From Chitinophagales bacterium (GTDB lineage: Bacteria; Bacteroidota; Bacteroidia; Chitinophagales; CAIOSU01), in the NCBI GenBank assembly GCA_026003335.1, contig BPHB01000002.1, forward strand, positions 558,001 through 622,000: a stretch of DNA of 64,000 nt. Reading direction: 5' to 3'. Within the stretch, counting starts at the first letter, position 1; each line of letters opens with the position of its first letter. Made by a program: the position numbers and the translations under genes. Positions 53,541 through 62,287 of the stretch are shown here, one piece after another. The notes under the pieces are model-generated. The model was given only the letters and a program-made list of their open reading frames with translations, was not told the DNA's origin and did no database searches.

Positions 53541-55973
53541 TTGCTGAACTTTCTCAGAGATATTAACATTCGGGAGCTTCGTGAAAACAACCTGAAGCTC
53601 ATCTTCGGACTGGGTGCCCTGGTGTATATTACTTTTGGCATCCTGTTGCATACCGGGAATGTAGAATATCGCGATCCCGTGTGGCTCCGAATGGTTATTC
53701 TAACAGTCAGCCTTATCACTCTGGGATTTGCGTTATACTATAAGCCAGCCAGAAAACACTTCATCAATATTCTTTTTGGTATCCTTTATTTGTATAATGC
53801 GCATCTGTATTATCTGTTGTTTGCCAACAATTTTGATCCGAACTATAAGCTGGCGCTGCTCATTGTCACCTTTGCGTCCATTTTGTTTATACAGGATAAG
53901 CGCCTCAATCTAGCCTATCTGATTATAAACCTGGTCACTCATGCAGCCATTCTGCTAGCCACCAACAGTCTGAGCCCCGAAAATATCAGCGTGGCTCTAC
54001 TCATATGCACTACCCTCATCATCGGTTATTTCACCAACAGCGAGAGGATTGATGCTTTCCGGCAAATTAAAGACAGAGAGGCCGTACTGAATGCCATTAA
54101 CAACAACGTGTATCATGGCATTTTCAGGATCAATGGCGAGGATCAAATCATCTATGCAAATGAAAACTTTGCTCACATGCTGGGCTATCGAAGCGTGGAA
54201 GAAATATACAATGTAAGTCGCCCGTTTATCTTTATTAGCCAGGATGCTGCCCGCCATGTTAATATCATGAAACGGGAAAAAAAGACTATTAAGAATCTGG
54301 AAGTTGAAATTCAAAGCAATCACAAAGGCCCTATATGGGTGCTCCTGAGCCTTACGCCTTTTTTTAATGCAAAAGGGAATCTTACCTGCTATGATGGCGC
54401 AATCATTGACATCACCGACCGCAAGTCTGCCGAGAAAGAACTCACTCTCTTTTCTGCCGCTATTGACCATTCCACCGTATGCGTGGCTATAACGGATAAA
54501 CAGGGATGTATCCGCTATGTAAACCCATTTTTTACGCAGATTACCGGATATACTCCCGATGAACTTTTCGGAACGAAAATCCAGCAGTACCTGCTTCCCG
54601 GAGATAAAGGTGTAGAGGAAATGCTGATCAGCCTGAAAGAAGATAGGTTCTGGAAAGGTGAAATCAAACACTACACCAAAGCGGGTAAGTTAGTCACCGA
54701 ACTAGTGAGCATTGCACCGGTACGTAATAAAGAAGGTCAGATTACCAATTATGTCATCGTTGCCGAAGACATTAGTAAGCGCAAAGAAGCAGAGGAAGAG
54801 CTGTTGCGGGCAAAAGAAATGGCGGAAATGGCTTCCAAAACGCAGGAACAGTTCCTCTCTATGGTGAGCCACGAATTGCGCACTCCGATGAATGCTGTCA
54901 TTGGTTTGACGAATCTTCTGCTGGAAGAAAACCCACGCCCTGATCAGGCAGAAAATCTGAAAATACTGCGCTTTTCCGCCAATAACCTTCTTGCTCTTAT
55001 CAATGATATTTTAGACCTTTCAAAAATTGAAGCCGGCAAGCTGGACATTGCGCCTAAAGAATTTGAACTCAACCAGGTGCTGAGCCTTATACGCCAAACG
55101 CATGGCATTCGGGCTAAGCAGAAGAACCTTGAACTGATTTTGCAGGTCAGCGACAGCATCCCTGCTGTGCTCATCGGAGACGACTTTCGTCTCAGCCAGA
55201 TATTGAACAACCTGGTATCCAATGCCGTGAAATTCACCGACCAGGGCAAGGTGCAGATCTCTGTCAGCGGGAAAAAAATCACGGACACCTACGCGGAGCT
55301 GGAGTTTAGTGTCAGCGATACTGGCATCGGAATACCTGCCGACAAACTTCCACATATTTTTGAGGCCTTTTCACCGGCAAGCATGCACACCAACCGCATT
55401 TATGGCGGCACCGGCCTCGGACTGGCCATAACCCGCAAGCTCATTGAACTGCAGGGCGGCTCCATCACCGTCCATAGTGAAGCTGGTAAAGGCACTACAT
55501 TTACTTTCACCATTCCTTATAAGGTGAGCACCAAAAAATCCCTGCCGCGCCATCAGGAAGTACACGACTACTCTGCATTTAACAGTATCAGGGTATTGCT
55601 GGTGGAAGACAACCGTATCAATCAAAAGGTAGCTGTAAAGTTTTTGAAAAAATGGGATGCGCAGGTTGAAATAGCCGAAAACGGCCAGGAAGCTATCAGC
55701 AAACTGCAGAGCGATGCGTTTGACCTTGTGCTCATGGACCTGCAAATGCCGGTAATGGATGGTTACGAAGCTACGCGCCTGATACGGAGTAATCCCGATT
55801 TAAAACATATACCCATCATAGCACTTACTGCATCGGCCATGAGTCATGAGCGTGAAAAAGCTTTTGAAGCCGGTGTAAATGACTTTATATGCAAGCCGTT
55901 TGTGCCGTCTGAGTTTTACGGAAAAATAGCCCAATACACCTCCGGGACAAGGTCACAGAGAAAGACTGCCTGA
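53541..55973 (+). CDS. Hybrid sensor histidine kinase/response regulator with PAS domains
   Basis: This 810-aa protein has an N-terminal membrane block of about five or six helices (17-165), two PAS domains (about 180-300 and 305-425; each ends in a PAC-like DITDRK/DISKRK), a HisKA domain with His444 in SMVSHELRTPMN, an ATPase domain (NLVSNAVKFTDQG, DTGIGIP, GGTGLGLAI) and a C-terminal receiver with Asp733 in LVLMDLQMP. It senses an unknown signal at the membrane or through PAS ligands and phosphorylates its own receiver. It starts with TTG at 53541; no better start lies before the first membrane helix. No dedicated output regulator is adjacent. Confidence 0.93.
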   Translation: MLNFLRDINIRELRENNLKLIFGLGALVYITFGILLHTGNVEYRDPVWLRMVILTVSLITLGFALYYKPARKHFINILFGILYLYNAHLYYLLFANNFDPNYKLALLIVTFASILFIQDKRLNLAYLIINLVTHAAILLATNSLSPENISVALLICTTLIIGYFTNSERIDAFRQIKDREAVLNAINNNVYHGIFRINGEDQIIYANENFAHMLGYRSVEEIYNVSRPFIFISQDAARHVNIMKREKKTIKNLEVEIQSNHKGPIWVLLSLTPFFNAKGNLTCYDGAIIDITDRKSAEKELTLFSAAIDHSTVCVAITDKQGCIRYVNPFFTQITGYTPDELFGTKIQQYLLPGDKGVEEMLISLKEDRFWKGEIKHYTKAGKLVTELVSIAPVRNKEGQITNYVIVAEDISKRKEAEEELLRAKEMAEMASKTQEQFLSMVSHELRTPMNAVIGLTNLLLEENPRPDQAENLKILRFSANNLLALINDILDLSKIEAGKLDIAPKEFELNQVLSLIRQTHGIRAKQKNLELILQVSDSIPAVLIGDDFRLSQILNNLVSNAVKFTDQGKVQISVSGKKITDTYAELEFSVSDTGIGIPADKLPHIFEAFSPASMHTNRIYGGTGLGLAITRKLIELQGGSITVHSEAGKGTTFTFTIPYKVSTKKSLPRHQEVHDYSAFNSIRVLLVEDNRINQKVAVKFLKKWDAQVEIAENGQEAISKLQSDAFDLVLMDLQMPVMDGYEATRLIRSNPDLKHIPIIALTASAMSHEREKAFEAGVNDFICKPFVPSEFYGKIAQYTSGTRSQRKTA

Positions 55974-55976
55974 ACT

Positions 55977-58094
55977 TTATCTGCCAGCATCTGCCGAAGA
56001 GGGAGCATCTACCTTAGGCTGATATATTTTACGGGCACCGCGAAAGATTTCATCTTTATCCATAGTCATGCTCTTAGGGTGCTGGCGAACATACAACTCC
56101 ATCTGATCCGTATAGTGGGGGCTGTCGGGATTGCTGGAAGAACCGTAGGGATGCAGCGTTTCAATTCTTACGGGGCCATTTCTGTCATAGGCTACAAACA
56201 TCGTGTACGAATCCCCGATCCATCCTACAAAGCGCCCGTCTTTTGCCGGACGGCTGTAAGCTGCGGCCAATGCATCCGGAAAACCCGGCATAGGCAAATC
56301 TTTTTCTCCCCTGCGCAGCCGTTGAATATCCGCAAGAGTTACCTCTGTTGTTCCAAAATGGCGTAGCAAAAATTTCCGGGCATGCGTCAAAGCTTCCACG
56401 TATAACGACTCATCCTCATACATTCCCTTGGCAAAGACTTCACTGCCATAGTGCTTCTTTTTAAATATGTAGTCAAACATCGGTAAGATAACCCCACAGG
56501 CCACGCAATCGGAAGAGGCTCTTCTGTCCCACTGTTTAACCAACCGCAGCACATCGCTGATTTGCGGATACTTCTTTTCGTCCATTTCAAAAAGATTTTG
56601 CAGCGAGGAAAGAAAGAGGCTGCTGTCAGGAAACTGCACATCATATTTGATCGCCTTCATATCCTCAAAGGAAACCAGCGGATATTCCTGTAAGAGCTCC
56701 ATAAAGCGCATGCTGCGATTGGTATTGTAATACATCAACCCCATATTTTTAGGATACACCGAAGGGATATCTTCCTGTTCACAGGTAGCATCAAAAGGAG
56801 TATTGTTCATATTAAAAACATACCCACATTCCGGGTTGAGTAATTGCGGCAGATAGTCCACCGGGTGCCATGTATTCCATACCACCCGGGAGGTGTTTCC
56901 GGGCATTACACCGCTCCAGTCCAATGAAGTATCCCGAACCGGAATCATACCGTTGTCAATGAAAAATATATTATCCTCCTTATCGGCATAAATGATGTGG
57001 TATTTGGGCATGGCATTTATCTGAACCGCAGCGAGGAACTCATCCAGATTCCGGGCTTTATTCATCCAATACCATTGCTCGGGAGCGCGTATCTCCATAT
57101 TTGCCGGATAGCGCAGTGCATAGTAATGCCCGTCTTTGGCCTTAATAACCGGGCCATGCACACTCCAGTATGTGGTTTTACGGATTCCGACTTTTATGTT
57201 GCCCAGCAATTTCACTTTCAGCTTCACCGGCCTTTTTTCCAAGGGAAGCCATTCTCCGTCATAGTGATAGGTCAGGCTTCTATCCGGATTCATTTCAAGA
57301 CGATACACATCTACAGCGTCCAGATCATTGGAGGTATGTGCCCAGCCCAGATTCCGGTTAGTACCCAGGTAAATACTGGCACCTCCGGGGAAGGTAGCTC
57401 CCAATACATCCATGCCCTCTTCGCTCACAAGATGTGCTTCATACCATGAAAAATGACCTTCCAGGGGTTGATGTGGATTGATACATAAATAGGTATGGTC
57501 ATCTTTGGTAATTTTTTTACTGAAAGCAAAGGCATTAGACCCTATCCCGGTGGGAGCTTGTGTATATTCGCCATCCATAATCTTTTTCAGCTCCCTGTGT
57601 ACCTCAGAGTTCAGAGCCAGAGAAACAAAATACGCCCGGGAAATGTCCAACGCGCTGAGTGGAAAAAGCTCTTCCAGTAGCACCCGTGACGGATTTGCGC
57701 GGGCAAAATCATTTAGTCCGGCAGCAAATCCCTCCAGATAGGCAACGTATTGTGATGAATAAGATTCAAACAGTTTACCGATAAGTTTATCGGTGCCGAT
57801 AAGGTGTTGCAGAAAATCCATTTTGGCGCCATCCTTACCCAGCACCCTACCCAGCATTCCCCGTGCTGCAAGATAAGTTTCCTGCACGATACGGAAGTTG
57901 TCTTCTGCACTTGCCCACGCGAGGCCATAAGCCACATCTGCATCGGTTTCACCAAAGATGTGGGGAACACCCCAAACATCACGCACAATGGTAACATGTG
58001 CGGCATAGTCGCGTATGCCATTACTCCAAAGCCATGCAGGAGTACATACAAGATACCCACATGCAGCAAAGGCAATAAATAGTCTGTATTTCAT
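55977..58094 (-). CDS. Penicillin acylase family protein (acyl-amide hydrolase)
   Basis: This N-terminal-nucleophile hydrolase of 705 aa has a signal peptide (from the ATG at 58094: MKYRLFIAFAACGYLVC), a small-subunit segment with VRDVWGVPHIFGETDADVAYGLAWASAEDNF, and the self-cleavage site with nucleophile Ser186 in GIGSNAFAF. The GSNAF form resembles aculeacin/PvdQ-type acylases that cut long acyl chains from amides, including N-acyl homoserine lactones. It should act in the periplasm. A longer frame to 58184 lacks signal-like sequence and is not used. It lies 46 bp after the serine hydrolase gene on the same strand. Confidence 0.92.
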   Translation of the reverse strand: MKYRLFIAFAACGYLVCTPAWLWSNGIRDYAAHVTIVRDVWGVPHIFGETDADVAYGLAWASAEDNFRIVQETYLAARGMLGRVLGKDGAKMDFLQHLIGTDKLIGKLFESYSSQYVAYLEGFAAGLNDFARANPSRVLLEELFPLSALDISRAYFVSLALNSEVHRELKKIMDGEYTQAPTGIGSNAFAFSKKITKDDHTYLCINPHQPLEGHFSWYEAHLVSEEGMDVLGATFPGGASIYLGTNRNLGWAHTSNDLDAVDVYRLEMNPDRSLTYHYDGEWLPLEKRPVKLKVKLLGNIKVGIRKTTYWSVHGPVIKAKDGHYYALRYPANMEIRAPEQWYWMNKARNLDEFLAAVQINAMPKYHIIYADKEDNIFFIDNGMIPVRDTSLDWSGVMPGNTSRVVWNTWHPVDYLPQLLNPECGYVFNMNNTPFDATCEQEDIPSVYPKNMGLMYYNTNRSMRFMELLQEYPLVSFEDMKAIKYDVQFPDSSLFLSSLQNLFEMDEKKYPQISDVLRLVKQWDRRASSDCVACGVILPMFDYIFKKKHYGSEVFAKGMYEDESLYVEALTHARKFLLRHFGTTEVTLADIQRLRRGEKDLPMPGFPDALAAAYSRPAKDGRFVGWIGDSYTMFVAYDRNGPVRIETLHPYGSSSNPDSPHYTDQMELYVRQHPKSMTMDKDEIFRGARKIYQPKVDAPSSADAGR

Positions 58095-58140
58095 AATGCA
58101 AAGGATATTATCTGGAAACTGAAAAATATTATAGCAGCGG

Positions 58141-59559
58141 CTAAATCTTCCGGAAGAACATCTGTTTGTCTCTACCCTCCACAAAAACGCCTTTCACCTG
58201 TTCATTTTTAACATCAATTAAAATCCGGAATTCTTTATCCTTCTGTCGGCCTATAAACCGATTAGGGGTATCTCTCTGGAGTTCAATTCTTTCCTGCGCA
58301 TCATAATCTTCCAGCACGAGAATATCATTGAGGAGTTTCAATCCAACGGCTTTGCCGGTCTGACTTTTATATTTTCCTTCCAGTGCCATTAAGTCTGGCG
58401 GAGCGCACTGATTATTGCTGCATTCCATAACAAAAGCGAGCTTGGATAGAGACTGAGGCCATTCAATGCCGCTCTCACGCAGGCCCAGCCTCACAATAAT
58501 GATATTATCATCCGGATTTACATATAAGGTTTGGCCGCGGTAGCCTCCGGCAAAGAAGTCATCATCACAATAGCCAATGCGTCTCAGGTAGGTATCCAGC
58601 CACCAGCAGTAAGCATATCGCTTTGAGCGGCCTTCAATGGTGTCGGCAACACGTGATGCTTTTACCCACCCTTCTGAAATAAGTTGTGTGCCGTTCCAGT
58701 TGCCATTATGCAGATACAGTCGTCCCAGCTTGGCAAGGTCAATGGCTGCTGCTGCAAGGCCTCCGTACATTTTGGCATCTCCATCGGGGCGCTCCAGGGC
58801 AAATTTTGCATCATACTCCATGCCCAACGGTTTCCATAATTTTTCTTCAAGATATTCCACAACCTTTTTGCCTACCGCCCTTTCCAGGCACATACCCAAT
58901 ATCTGTGTTGCTGCCGAGCTGTAGGCAAAGCGGGTACCGGGAGGATATTTTTGTTTGATTCTTTTTATGATGGCTTCCTGATCAGGGGAATAATACATGT
59001 TCAACAACTTGGCCGGTGTCTGGTAGTCAGCAAAAGCCAAACCGGCTGTCATCTGCAGCAGGTGATTCAGCGTAAGCCGGTTGTGCCCTCTCTCTGCAAA
59101 TTCGGGAATGAAGTCTGATACCGGCTGGTGTATGCTTTGAATATAACCCTCATCAATGGCTATGCCCACAAGGGCCGACATGACAGACTTGGTGATGGAA
59201 AAAACCTGAGAGAGCTTCTCCCGCGAATAGCCGTGAAAGTAATTTTCGTAGATGATAGTATCGTTTCGTATAAACAGGAAAGCGGTTGTGCCGGTTTTCT
59301 CAAGAAATTCCTCCAGGGACATACCGGGAGCGGGTGTTTTACCCAGTGCCCACGCAGCAGCATCAGGCAGAGCCTCGTTTTCAATTTTGGCAAAGGTGTA
59401 AGTATCTTCTGGCTTCTGAATGACGTGTGTAGGAAAGATATTCACATCGGAAATTTCCGGCACCGTATGCCGCATCAGATATGGCAAAGAGCTGCAACCG
59501 GAGAAAATAACCAATGCCATCAAAATGGCTGCCCAACTAAGGAGTAGATTGTGCCTCAT
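58141..59559 (-). CDS. Serine hydrolase, beta-lactamase/PBP family, lipoprotein
   Basis: This 472-aa protein begins with a lipoprotein signal (FSGC, Cys22), so it is probably anchored in the outer or inner membrane. The beta-lactamase fold has the catalytic S121-x-x-K124 (SITK), a YSS motif in RFAYSSAAT that provides the Tyr general base, and GGYRGQTLYVNP near the third motif. Family members include esterases, D-aminopeptidases and peptidoglycan hydrolases, so the substrate is open. It probably forms an operon with the downstream acylase gene. Confidence 0.9.
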   Translation of the reverse strand: MRHNLLLSWAAILMALVIFSGCSSLPYLMRHTVPEISDVNIFPTHVIQKPEDTYTFAKIENEALPDAAAWALGKTPAPGMSLEEFLEKTGTTAFLFIRNDTIIYENYFHGYSREKLSQVFSITKSVMSALVGIAIDEGYIQSIHQPVSDFIPEFAERGHNRLTLNHLLQMTAGLAFADYQTPAKLLNMYYSPDQEAIIKRIKQKYPPGTRFAYSSAATQILGMCLERAVGKKVVEYLEEKLWKPLGMEYDAKFALERPDGDAKMYGGLAAAAIDLAKLGRLYLHNGNWNGTQLISEGWVKASRVADTIEGRSKRYAYCWWLDTYLRRIGYCDDDFFAGGYRGQTLYVNPDDNIIIVRLGLRESGIEWPQSLSKLAFVMECSNNQCAPPDLMALEGKYKSQTGKAVGLKLLNDILVLEDYDAQERIELQRDTPNRFIGRQKDKEFRILIDVKNEQVKGVFVEGRDKQMFFRKI

Positions 59560-59643
59560 ATCTAGTTGTTTGAAACTGTTCCAGAAAAGCGAACAAGGCT
59601 AAGACTTGACTTTTATCAATTTAGTTGCAAGAAATAGTGAAAA

Positions 59644-59681
59644 AAAAACCGCTCCGGTATAAAAATACCGGAGCGGTTTTT
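59644..59681. terminator. Bidirectional hairpin terminator
   Basis: A 12-13 bp GC-rich stem (CCGCTCCGGTAT paired with ATACCGGAGCGG) with a 4-nt A loop is flanked by A's on the left and T's on the right, so it can end transcripts on either strand. It lies 31 bp after the stop of the T9SS gene at 59712-62144, which it most likely serves. Confidence 0.88.
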
Positions 59682-59711
59682 ATTCCGCAACGTGATAAAG
59701 AGAAGGAAACC

Positions 59712-62144
59712 TTAATAGTGGCTGACCACAATTTTTTTGGACACGACTCCTTGATCGCTGAACAGCTTTATGAAATACACCCCATCCGTGAAACTTGAAG
59801 TTTCAAAAACCAGCCTGTTCCGGGGAGAGCTATCAGACAGCCGGACAAGTGAGATTTGTTTACCCAACATATCATACACTGCCACGGCAGAGGGCAATAC
59901 GTCAGTTTTTGTCATTTCTACAACGAACTGATCACGGGCCGGATTAGGATAGATAATCAATGCATTTTCCCATTTGCTGGTAGAAATACCCGTTGTGGAT
60001 ATTTCGGTAATCGTTACGTTTTTACAGGTATCTTTGGCCGGTTTGTTAAATGGAGGGTTGTTGAAAATGTTTTTTGCCGTCATACACACCCGATAGGTAC
60101 CGGTATCGGTGTAAGTATGGTTTACGGTAGGAGTGGTCACATTTGCTCCGGTCTGATCTCCAAAGTTCCAGCTCCAGGCTGTGGGGTTGTAAAGCGAAGC
60201 ATCCGTAAAGAACACCGTATTATTACTTACCGTGAAATCAAAATCCGGATCAGGTTCGGTGTTGACTATAACGGTGCGGGTAACTGGTGCAGCACTCTTG
60301 TTATCTGAGTCAGTCACTGTATACACCACCGTATACGTGTCCCGTACAGCGGTATTGACATTATTCACCACCTGAATAAGATTGGTAATATCTCCGTCAC
60401 TGTATTGGTCAAAAGCAGTTGCTCCGGGATCATTATACGGCTCACCCAGATAAGAATAAGCCGGATTAGGACCCAGCAAGGTAATTACCGGTGCTCCCAG
60501 CAACACTGCGGGAACGACCTGCTCAGTGAAATCCTGATCGGTAAATTCAATATCCTGCACATAGTGAAAATTAGTCGGGTCAGCATCCAGACCTGAGCTA
60601 TTTAATTGAGTAAATACGGTAGGCATTCTGTATACTCCTGCTGCAGGGGTTAACATCATGGCTGCAGTGGAAGCAAAGAGGGCTCCGCCATTCCAGTTGT
60701 TATCATTTTCGGTCCAGTTGATTACCGGAGTGCCCAGGCCTGTGTTTATGTCATAGGCTCTTGTTTTAAAGTTAGGCAGGTCGTTGGTACCACCAGTAAT
60801 ATTTACATCGGATTCCAGCCAGCCGAAAAATACCTTCTGTCCATCAGGGCTGATGGCTGCCTGGGGGCGGTTATCTTCGCTCACATCCGGAGTAATCTGG
60901 CCGCGGAAGGTAAAAATATTATCCAGCAAAATAGCCTGCCACGAACCTCCGGTGCCTGGGCTGACAAATGTAACATCGTATATTTTCAATCCGGCAGAAG
61001 CACCTGTAGAGATAGCATAATCATTACCGGATGAACCAATCACAACCACCAGATGCGGATTCCCTTTGGCATCTACTACCAGGTCATTGTCAAAGGCTGT
61101 GGTGGGCACCGTCCCTGTCACCAATGAATCCACTACGTTGGCAAAAGTATCCAGACGTATTACTATGGGACCGTTCCAGGTCATGCCGCTATCGGTGGAT
61201 GAGTAGAAAACTGGTAGGAAGATGTTGTCTCCACCTGCAATCACGTCACCAAGAAAAGCAATCCATCCGTAACGACCAGTCGGATCAAAAGCCATATTCA
61301 ATGCGGTAGCCTGAGCGGTACCGTTCAAGGCCCTGTCAAAAGGTGGAACAATAGTATCATACAATGACCAGTCAATGTCTTTGGTGGTATTATTCCACAC
61401 TCCTTTCATCAGGAGTATAGCGTTAAATTCCACTTCATCATAGCCCCAGTCAACCGCCCAAAATTCACCAGGCTTGCCATTACACAAAGCACGGATAATG
61501 TTTACATTACTGTTATTAACTGTAAGCACATTTTCGGTGAATGTAGATGTGTCGTTATCCAGGCGTGCCACTCCGGCAAAATAGCCATCCCAGCTTCCAC
61601 CGGCATCAAAGGGCAGCCAGCTACCCAGATACCCCAAATAAGCGCTGTCGGGGTTGGTATTTCCCGGGGGATTGTAAATTACATTGTTGGGATAACGCCC
61701 TGCCAGATTCTGCTGATTACCACTCGGATTGAGCACTCCATGATTGAGCGACCAGGTGGCTCCGTTGTCAAAGGAAACATCATAACGATATTGCCCTACA
61801 TTATCCAATGGAAATTCGGTGGGGTTTGAACGATGTATGAAGGCCACCGTATTGATATCATTATTTACCGCAATGCGTTGTACGTGCCCGTCAAGAATGG
61901 TAAACAGATTGCCGGCTGAGCCCAGCGGAACGGTGGTCACTGTGCGGGAACCTCCCGGCTGCCGGTTACCCAGAAGCATTTGTCTTTTGAATACATGCGT
62001 CTGTTCATAGGGCACAGAAACAGCAGATCGGTATCCATCTTTCCACCGGGAATCTGGCTGCATCTTCACGTTTACTATTCCGGATTGTGCATAAACTGAA
62101 ATTGCCAAAGACGCTATCAGTGCTGAACTCAGAAATTTTTTCAT
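59712..62144 (-). CDS. T9SS-sorted secreted protein with DUF5011 and PKD domains
   Basis: This 810-aa protein has a signal peptide (MKKFLSSALIASLAISVYAQ), a long N-terminal body (about 40-540) with sialidase/BNR-like repeats (YSSTDSGMTWNGP; ISPDGQKVFFGW), a DUF5011/HYR-like Ig domain (about 550-630; GEPYNDPGATAFDQYSDGD), a PKD domain (about 640-710; AWSWNFGDQTG) and a type A T9SS sorting domain (ALIIYPNPARDQF, then GVYFIKLFSDQG). It is a surface or secreted protein; no catalytic residues were identified. It has a textbook promoter upstream and a strong terminator after it, so it is a single-gene unit. Confidence 0.92.
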   Translation of the reverse strand: MKKFLSSALIASLAISVYAQSGIVNVKMQPDSRWKDGYRSAVSVPYEQTHVFKRQMLLGNRQPGGSRTVTTVPLGSAGNLFTILDGHVQRIAVNNDINTVAFIHRSNPTEFPLDNVGQYRYDVSFDNGATWSLNHGVLNPSGNQQNLAGRYPNNVIYNPPGNTNPDSAYLGYLGSWLPFDAGGSWDGYFAGVARLDNDTSTFTENVLTVNNSNVNIIRALCNGKPGEFWAVDWGYDEVEFNAILLMKGVWNNTTKDIDWSLYDTIVPPFDRALNGTAQATALNMAFDPTGRYGWIAFLGDVIAGGDNIFLPVFYSSTDSGMTWNGPIVIRLDTFANVVDSLVTGTVPTTAFDNDLVVDAKGNPHLVVVIGSSGNDYAISTGASAGLKIYDVTFVSPGTGGSWQAILLDNIFTFRGQITPDVSEDNRPQAAISPDGQKVFFGWLESDVNITGGTNDLPNFKTRAYDINTGLGTPVINWTENDNNWNGGALFASTAAMMLTPAAGVYRMPTVFTQLNSSGLDADPTNFHYVQDIEFTDQDFTEQVVPAVLLGAPVITLLGPNPAYSYLGEPYNDPGATAFDQYSDGDITNLIQVVNNVNTAVRDTYTVVYTVTDSDNKSAAPVTRTVIVNTEPDPDFDFTVSNNTVFFTDASLYNPTAWSWNFGDQTGANVTTPTVNHTYTDTGTYRVCMTAKNIFNNPPFNKPAKDTCKNVTITEISTTGISTSKWENALIIYPNPARDQFVVEMTKTDVLPSAVAVYDMLGKQISLVRLSDSSPRNRLVFETSSFTDGVYFIKLFSDQGVVSKKIVVSHY

Positions 62145-62183
62145 AGATAGTAGTAATTATTTGGCAAAAAAAAGCGTAGCCTA

Positions 62184-62214
62184 CAAATATAGAACAATCA
62201 AGTAAAAGAACAAA
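62184..62214 (-). promoter_or_regulatory. Consensus Bacteroidota promoter of the T9SS gene
   Basis: On the minus strand TTTG (62214-62211), a 19-bp spacer and TATATTTG (62191-62184) match the -33/-7 consensus completely. Transcription would start near 62179, giving a 35-nt leader. Confidence 0.8.
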
Positions 62215-62287
62215 CCCATTACCTTTCGGAACTTTTTGTTTCTGAAGGGACAATGACCTGGGCTAGCAGCGGGTAAGGCAAGCGCAT

